A stretch of 8,317 nt of DNA from contig CAOKJI010000057.1 of NCBI GenBank assembly GCA_948468495.1, forward strand, positions 1 through 8,317. Reading direction: 5' to 3'. The position numbers were made by a program, and so were the translations under genes. Below, piece after piece: positions 6,401-8,317 of this stretch. Origin of the DNA: an uncultured Dorea sp. (lineage in GTDB: Bacteria > Bacillota_A > Clostridia > Lachnospirales > Lachnospiraceae). Under the pieces are notes generated by a model. That model searched no databases. It worked only from the letters and a program-made list of their open reading frames with translations, and was not told where the DNA came from. The first letter of the stretch is position 1; each line of letters opens with the position of its first letter.

Positions 6401-7321
6401 TTGCTCTAATAATTCCCTATTCGCATTCAGCTCTTCCAAATTCTGCAGTTGTGCCTGCGCGGCTGCTTTTGACGTCTGCAAGACTGCAAGGCTTTGGTTC
6501 AGCGTGGTCTCGCCCATATTCAGTTCCGCCATCTTCTCCGTAATCTCAAGCTGCGCCTGCTTAAGCTCCTCAGCCTTTTTCGAGATCTCGGCTTCCGCCT
6601 GCCCAAGCTGACTTGCGGCCTCCGCCTGCCCTGCCTCAAACTCTGCCCTTCCGCTCTCCACCTTCGCCCGGGCGTCGGCAAGCGCGGCGCTGGCCTCCTC
6701 AAATTTGCGGTCCAGCTCGGCGGTAACTTCATCTCCCAGCTCTTCTACCTTCTTTTCATTCACCGTCACTTCAACCGTCTCTTCAATATTTCCGATAGCC
6801 GTAACCGAAGCAACGCCTTCCAGACTCTCAATCTCCGGAATTACCTGCTCTTCAATCAACTTACTGACCTTCGCCGGCGTCCCTTCCTGGGCGCTGACCC
6901 CGGCAATCAGAACCGGCATCATACTGGGATTCAGCTTCAGAATCATCGGATTCCCCACGCCTTCCGGCCAGTACCCCTTAATCTGGTCCAGACTCTCCCG
7001 CATCTCAATGGTAACGGAATCCATATTCGCCGTCTGTTCAAATTCCAACATAACCATGGATGCATTCTCGCTGGAAGTAGACATCATATCCTTAATATTA
7101 CTGATTGTCGCCATGCTCTGCTCCACCGGCCTGGTAACCGTCGTCTCAACCTCCTCCGGGCTTGCTCCCGGATATGTAGTCATTACAATGGCATATGGCA
7201 TATTCATATTCGGCAGAAGATCCACTGTCATATTCGTAAATGTGACATAGCCAAGAATCATAATCAGCACAATGCTAACCACAACCGTATATGGCCTTTT
7301 TACACTAAATTTTGAAAACAT
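3410..7321 (-). CDS. RND superfamily efflux transporter with large coiled-coil insertion
   Basis: Proton-driven membrane exporter of the RND (AcrB-like, HAE) type, 1303 residues against about 1020-1060 for ordinary members. Order: TM1 (about 11-29), extracytoplasmic loop 1 (30-578), TM2-6 (about 579-740), TM7 (769-786), loop 2 (787-1100), TM8-12 (about 1101-1256) and an acidic cytoplasmic tail rich in Glu/Asp. Family marks are DLLPNMNMPYAIV (34-46), PGASPEEVE (51-59), GVGMLVDNSIVVIEN (644-658) in TM4 and TRLRPIVMTAL (1198-1208). Compared with AcrB, Asp407 is kept (Asp650), Asp408 is Asn651 and Lys940 of TM10 appears as Asn1169, while the arginine of TM11 is kept (Arg1201). A helical insertion of about 250 residues lies at 196-446. 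The start is supported by AGAGG 9 nt before the ATG at 7321. No adaptor (MFP) or outer-membrane gene is adjacent, as expected in a Gram-positive. An alarmone-hydrolase-like gene follows after 13 nt. Substrate unknown. Confidence 0.95.
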   Translation of the reverse strand: MFSKFSVKRPYTVVVSIVLIMILGYVTFTNMTVDLLPNMNMPYAIVMTTYPGASPEEVETTVTRPVEQSMATISNIKDMMSTSSENASMVMLEFEQTANMDSVTIEMRESLDQIKGYWPEGVGNPMILKLNPSMMPVLIAGVSAQEGTPAKVSKLIEEQVIPEIESLEGVASVTAIGNIEETVEVTVNEKKVEELGDEVTAELDRKFEEASAALADARAKVESGRAEFEAGQAEAASQLGQAEAEISKKAEELKQAQLEITEKMAELNMGETTLNQSLAVLQTSKAAAQAQLQNLEELNANRELLEQQKAFLEQKAAEGTITPEEQEQLIQVALNLEVLQGYETTKPLLEQGLAELEGQEQALLANSAQLAEGRAQLEAVQQQINEGALTLAEARGQMASAQIQATLGLSSGGAQLAVGESAIAQQEAQIDSAKEEAYASADMEGVLNVEMVQTLLSAQNFAMPAGYVKEDGIDYLVRIGDKFRSIEEIQDLVLLDMEDMEPVRLSDVANVQLVNNADETYAKLNGETAMMLSIQKQTGYSTGDVSDRVLEKLGEISKDKELGVKSVTLMDQGVYIDLVVNSVLQNLLYGAVLAIIILLVFLKSVKSTLVIACSIPISILTALVAMYFTGITLNVISLSGLALGVGMLVDNSIVVIENIYRMRNEEGASAKEAAIQGANQVAGAIAASTLTTICVFAPIIFTEGITRQLFVDMGLTIAYSLLASLLVALTVVPMMSAGLLKKTETKESRFMLKVREGYGKLIGVALKIKPVVLIGALGILVLSAKLAIARGTEFMPAMESTEVSMTLEMEKGSTMEETAAVADEVMERIGKIEDIEDLGGMIGNTSMLSTDSSTETAQFYAITKEKPKLNNAELKKEIEKVTKDLDGELTVNMSSMDMSALGNSGIVVQVKGKDLDTLQKVAKDVKEIVEKTEGTQNVTDGTEDNDEELRVVVDKAKAMSHGLTVAQVYQEISGHISDARSTTALSTDTDEYDIYVVDDAAETMTREDIRNMTLHVTGQDGKKEDVKLADIASFEDASGLQAISRINQNRIMSVSAEIKDGDNIGLVSDKITKELDKYEAPEGYEIEMAGEDETINEAMVEVLKMLALALVFMYLIMVAQFQSLKSPFIIMFTVPLAFTGGFLGLWITGSAVSVISMVGFVMLSGVIVNNGIVFVDYTNQLIREGMPQREALAEAGRTRLRPIVMTALTTILGLSTMAVGVGMGADMARPMAVVTIGGLLYGTLLTLFVVPCIYDLLHRKGYWRKRKEKKESDIVGLDESGVLEDNVDVEEEISESPVDTVEE
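5984..6736 (-). other. Coiled-coil insertion domain inside the RND transporter (residues 196-446)
   Basis: About 250 residues dominated by Ala, Glu, Gln and Leu, with almost no Cys, Trp or aromatic residues and no hydrophobic span. Loose repeats such as LADARAKVESGRAEFEAGQ and LAEGRAQLEAVQQQINEG look like long amphipathic helices. The main Gly/Pro break, AEGTITPEEQ (317-326), falls almost exactly mid-insert, suggesting an antiparallel hairpin with arms of about 120 residues. The flanks read as normal RND sequence: the strand TVEVTVNEKKVEELG (182-196) continues at LNVEMVQTLLSAQNFAMPAG (447-466), matching AcrB from DPDKLNSYQL to TPVDVISALKAQN. The insertion therefore sits in a turn near the funnel/docking subdomain. 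The DNA here is GC-richer than its surroundings. Confidence 0.75.
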
Positions 7322-7362
7322 ACCGCATCCTCTTTCCTGATATTTTTATAAAGAACAGGTAA

Positions 7363-7391
7363 ATCATATCATTTCAGGCTTTAACTTTCAA
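7363..7391 (-). promoter_or_regulatory. Promoter of the RND-HD operon
   Basis: On the minus strand TTGAAA (7386-7391, 5 of 6 consensus) and TATGAT (7363-7368, 5 of 6) are separated by exactly 17 bp, a strong sigma-A-type promoter. Transcription would begin near 7356, giving a leader of about 35 nt before the RND start. Its -35 abuts and shares one base with the candidate -35 of the divergent SDR promoter, so polymerases for the two genes may compete. Confidence 0.65.
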
Positions 7392-7408
7392 TCATTCCGG
7401 GCTATAAT
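7381..7408 (+). promoter_or_regulatory. Promoter of the SDR gene
   Basis: A perfect -10 TATAAT (7403-7408) is preceded at 16 bp by TTAACT (7381-7386, 4 of 6 consensus). Transcription would start near 7415, leaving a leader of about 45 nt with AAAGGAG at 7444-7450. It is divergent from, and touches, the RND promoter. Confidence 0.6.
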
Positions 7409-7420
7409 GTATGACATAAT
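7404..7420. promoter_or_regulatory. Operator-like inverted repeat over the SDR -10 and start site
   Basis: ATAATGT-ATG-ACATAAT is a 7-bp inverted repeat with a 3-bp centre, in which 6 of 7 arm positions are symmetric. It overlaps the -10 hexamer and predicted start of the SDR transcript and lies upstream of the RND -35, where a repressor could affect one or both genes. AT-rich DNA makes such repeats common by chance, so this is tentative. Confidence 0.3.
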
Positions 7421-7459
7421 GATTTTTTTAATAGAAATTTTATAAAGGAGTTCCCTCAG

Positions 7460-8194
7460 ATGAGACAAAGATTTGTACTTGTTACAGGCTCTTCAAGAGG
7501 AATTGGAAGAGCCATTGCGTTGAAATTCGCCTCCAAAGGCTGTCATGTCTTCTTAAACTGCAGACATTCCATAAGCTCACTCGCAGACGTACAGCGAGAA
7601 ATTCTCACAGGCGGCCGGGGAAGCTGCACCATGGTTCCCGGCAATGTGGGGAATCCGGAGGATGTAAGGCACATCTTTCGTACCATCCGTACTCTGTGCC
7701 CTTCACTGGACGTCTTAGTTAACAATGCGGGAATCAGCCATACCGGGCTTCTGATTGATATGACCGATGAAGAATGGGATACCTTGCTGGCAGGGAACCT
7801 GTCCTCTGCCTTTTACTGTTCCAGAGAAGCCTTAAAAGACATGGTCCACGCCAAATCCGGACACATTCTCAACATTTCCTCCATGTGGGGCACCTGCGGC
7901 GCTTCCTGCGAAGCCGCCTACTCTGCATCCAAATCCGGCTTGAACGGCCTTACCAAAGCCCTTGCCAAAGAATACGCTCCAAGCCAGATTGCGGTAAATG
8001 CCATTGCCTGCGGCGCAATTGATACGGAAATGAACTGTCATTTATCCCCGGACGAGAAAAGAGCCCTTGCTTATGATATTCCTGCCGGGAGATTCGGAAC
8101 ACCGGAAGAAGTGGCTGAACTTGCGTGGAAGCTTGCCTGCTGTCCACCCTATATGACCGGACAAATTATCGGAATAGACGGAGGGTATATCTGA
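7460..8194 (+). CDS. Short-chain dehydrogenase/reductase, FabG-like (possible EF-P 5-aminopentanone reductase)
   Basis: 244-residue classical SDR with a complete active site: cofactor-binding TGSSRGIG (9-16), NNAG (88-91), and catalytic Asn113, Ser141, Tyr154 and Lys158 (YSASK). Ser-Tyr spacing is 13, as in FabG. The C-terminal PAGRFGTPEEVAELAW (208-223) and TGQIIGIDGG (233-242) are also typical. It should reduce a carbonyl with NAD(P)H in the cytoplasm. The segment SSMWGTCGASCEAAYSASK (140-158) recalls YmfI-type proteins, which in Firmicutes reduce the 5-aminopentanone group on elongation factor P. That is a moderate-confidence suggestion; 3-oxoacyl-ACP reductase is the conservative alternative, but no fatty acid synthesis genes are nearby. 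The ATG is preceded by AAAGGAG at 9 nt. It is transcribed divergently from the RND operon and its stop codon lies in the stem of a terminator hairpin. Confidence 0.92.
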   Translation: MRQRFVLVTGSSRGIGRAIALKFASKGCHVFLNCRHSISSLADVQREILTGGRGSCTMVPGNVGNPEDVRHIFRTIRTLCPSLDVLVNNAGISHTGLLIDMTDEEWDTLLAGNLSSAFYCSREALKDMVHAKSGHILNISSMWGTCGASCEAAYSASKSGLNGLTKALAKEYAPSQIAVNAIACGAIDTEMNCHLSPDEKRALAYDIPAGRFGTPEEVAELAWKLACCPPYMTGQIIGIDGGYI

Positions 8195-8218
8195 CGCCCG
8201 CACATCAGATATACCCTC
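8181..8218 (+). terminator. Terminator hairpin overlapping the SDR stop codon
   Basis: A perfect 14-bp inverted repeat, GAGGGTATATCTGA (8181-8194) and TCAGATATACCCTC (8205-8218), with a 10-nt loop. The left arm includes the last codons and the TGA of the SDR gene. The downstream tract (TTATCTG) is poor in T, so termination efficiency is uncertain; protection of the 3' end is an alternative role. Because the genes appear convergent here, it may also block transcription arriving from the right. Confidence 0.6.
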
Positions 8219-8231
8219 TTATCTGCCCTGT

Positions 8232-8267
8232 ATTCGTTCTCCGAATCTATACTTCAAAGAATCTATA
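8232..8267. repeat. Short hairpin and 9-bp direct repeat in the convergent gap
   Basis: ATTCG-TTCTC-CGAAT (8232-8246) is a small inverted repeat, and GAATCTATA occurs twice (8243-8251 and 8259-8267), 16 bp apart. No function is suggested. It lies between the SDR terminator and the presumed end of the next gene. Confidence 0.3.
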
Positions 8268-8272
8268 AATGT

Positions 8273-8317
8273 CTATTTCACCAGTCTCAATATCTCTTTA
8301 CACAGCGGCGTCTCCGC
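8273..8317 (-). CDS. Possible C-terminus of a convergent gene (14 codons plus stop, runs off right edge)
   Basis: On the minus strand the last 45 bp read AETPLCKEILRLVK and then TAG, an amphipathic ending typical of a helical C-terminus. A convergent gene would also fit the terminator hairpin at 8181-8218. The tail vaguely resembles the end of 2-dehydropantoate 2-reductase-type proteins, but 14 residues are far too few for an assignment. The other two minus-strand frames here contain early stops. Confidence 0.45.
   Translation of the reverse strand, partial: AETPLCKEILRLVK

Noticed and set aside
6520..6732. Minus-strand Arg-rich frame of 70 codons in the coiled-coil region
   Set aside because: Out-of-frame reading of the repetitive Ala/Glu/Gln codons; Arg- and Pro-rich with no start signal.
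6494..7315. Long open frame (273 codons) on the plus strand opposite the RND gene
   Set aside because: It is antisense to a well-supported transporter, its translation has no family features and is rich in Arg/His/Leu as expected from reversed codons, and it has no ribosome binding site.
1..8317. CRISPR array, tRNA, transposase or phage genes
   Set aside because: No regularly spaced repeats, no cloverleaf-like segments and no such protein signatures were seen on either strand.

Overview
The window looks like chromosomal DNA of a low-to-mid GC Gram-positive anaerobe, most likely a clostridial gut species of the Lachnospiraceae type. This is inferred from strong AGGAG-type ribosome binding sites, the mix of families (DUF1848, AEC permease, adaptor-less RND pump, small alarmone-hydrolase-like HD protein), codon use and short intergenic gaps. 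No rRNA, tRNA, CRISPR array, insertion sequence or phage gene was seen.

Layout from left to right. (1) Positions 1-533, minus strand: the N-terminal 177 codons of an aldo/keto reductase that runs off the left edge. (2) Positions 534-880: a 347-bp intergenic region. It holds a MerR-type promoter with a 19-bp spacer (734-764), followed by a roughly 190-nt hairpin-rich leader that is also an open in-frame extension of the reductase. (3) Positions 881-2761, minus strand: a two-gene unit in which a DUF1848 protein with a C-terminal CX3CX2C cysteine cluster is followed 9 nt later by an AEC-family (auxin efflux carrier) permease. (4) A GC-rich palindromic terminator at 2814-2841 separates this unit from the next. 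(5) Positions 2857-7321, minus strand: a 1303-residue RND transporter followed 13 nt later by a 179-residue HD-domain protein of the small (p)ppGpp hydrolase type. (6) Positions 7322-7459: a compact divergent promoter region with touching -35 elements and an imperfect operator-like inverted repeat. (7) Positions 7460-8194, plus strand: a short-chain dehydrogenase/reductase of FabG type, possibly the EF-P 5-aminopentanone reductase subgroup, ending inside a long terminator hairpin. (8) The last 45 bp probably encode the C-terminus of a convergent minus-strand gene.

The feature most worth following is the RND transporter. It carries about 250 extra residues of Ala/Glu/Gln-rich predicted coiled coil, inserted at one point of the first extracytoplasmic loop near the funnel (TolC-docking) region. 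It has no adaptor gene next to it and is apparently co-transcribed with a putative alarmone hydrolase. Second are the DUF1848 protein, whose radical-SAM-like cysteine motif lies at the C-terminus instead of the N-terminus, and the MerR-promoter/structured-leader arrangement ahead of the aldo/keto reductase.
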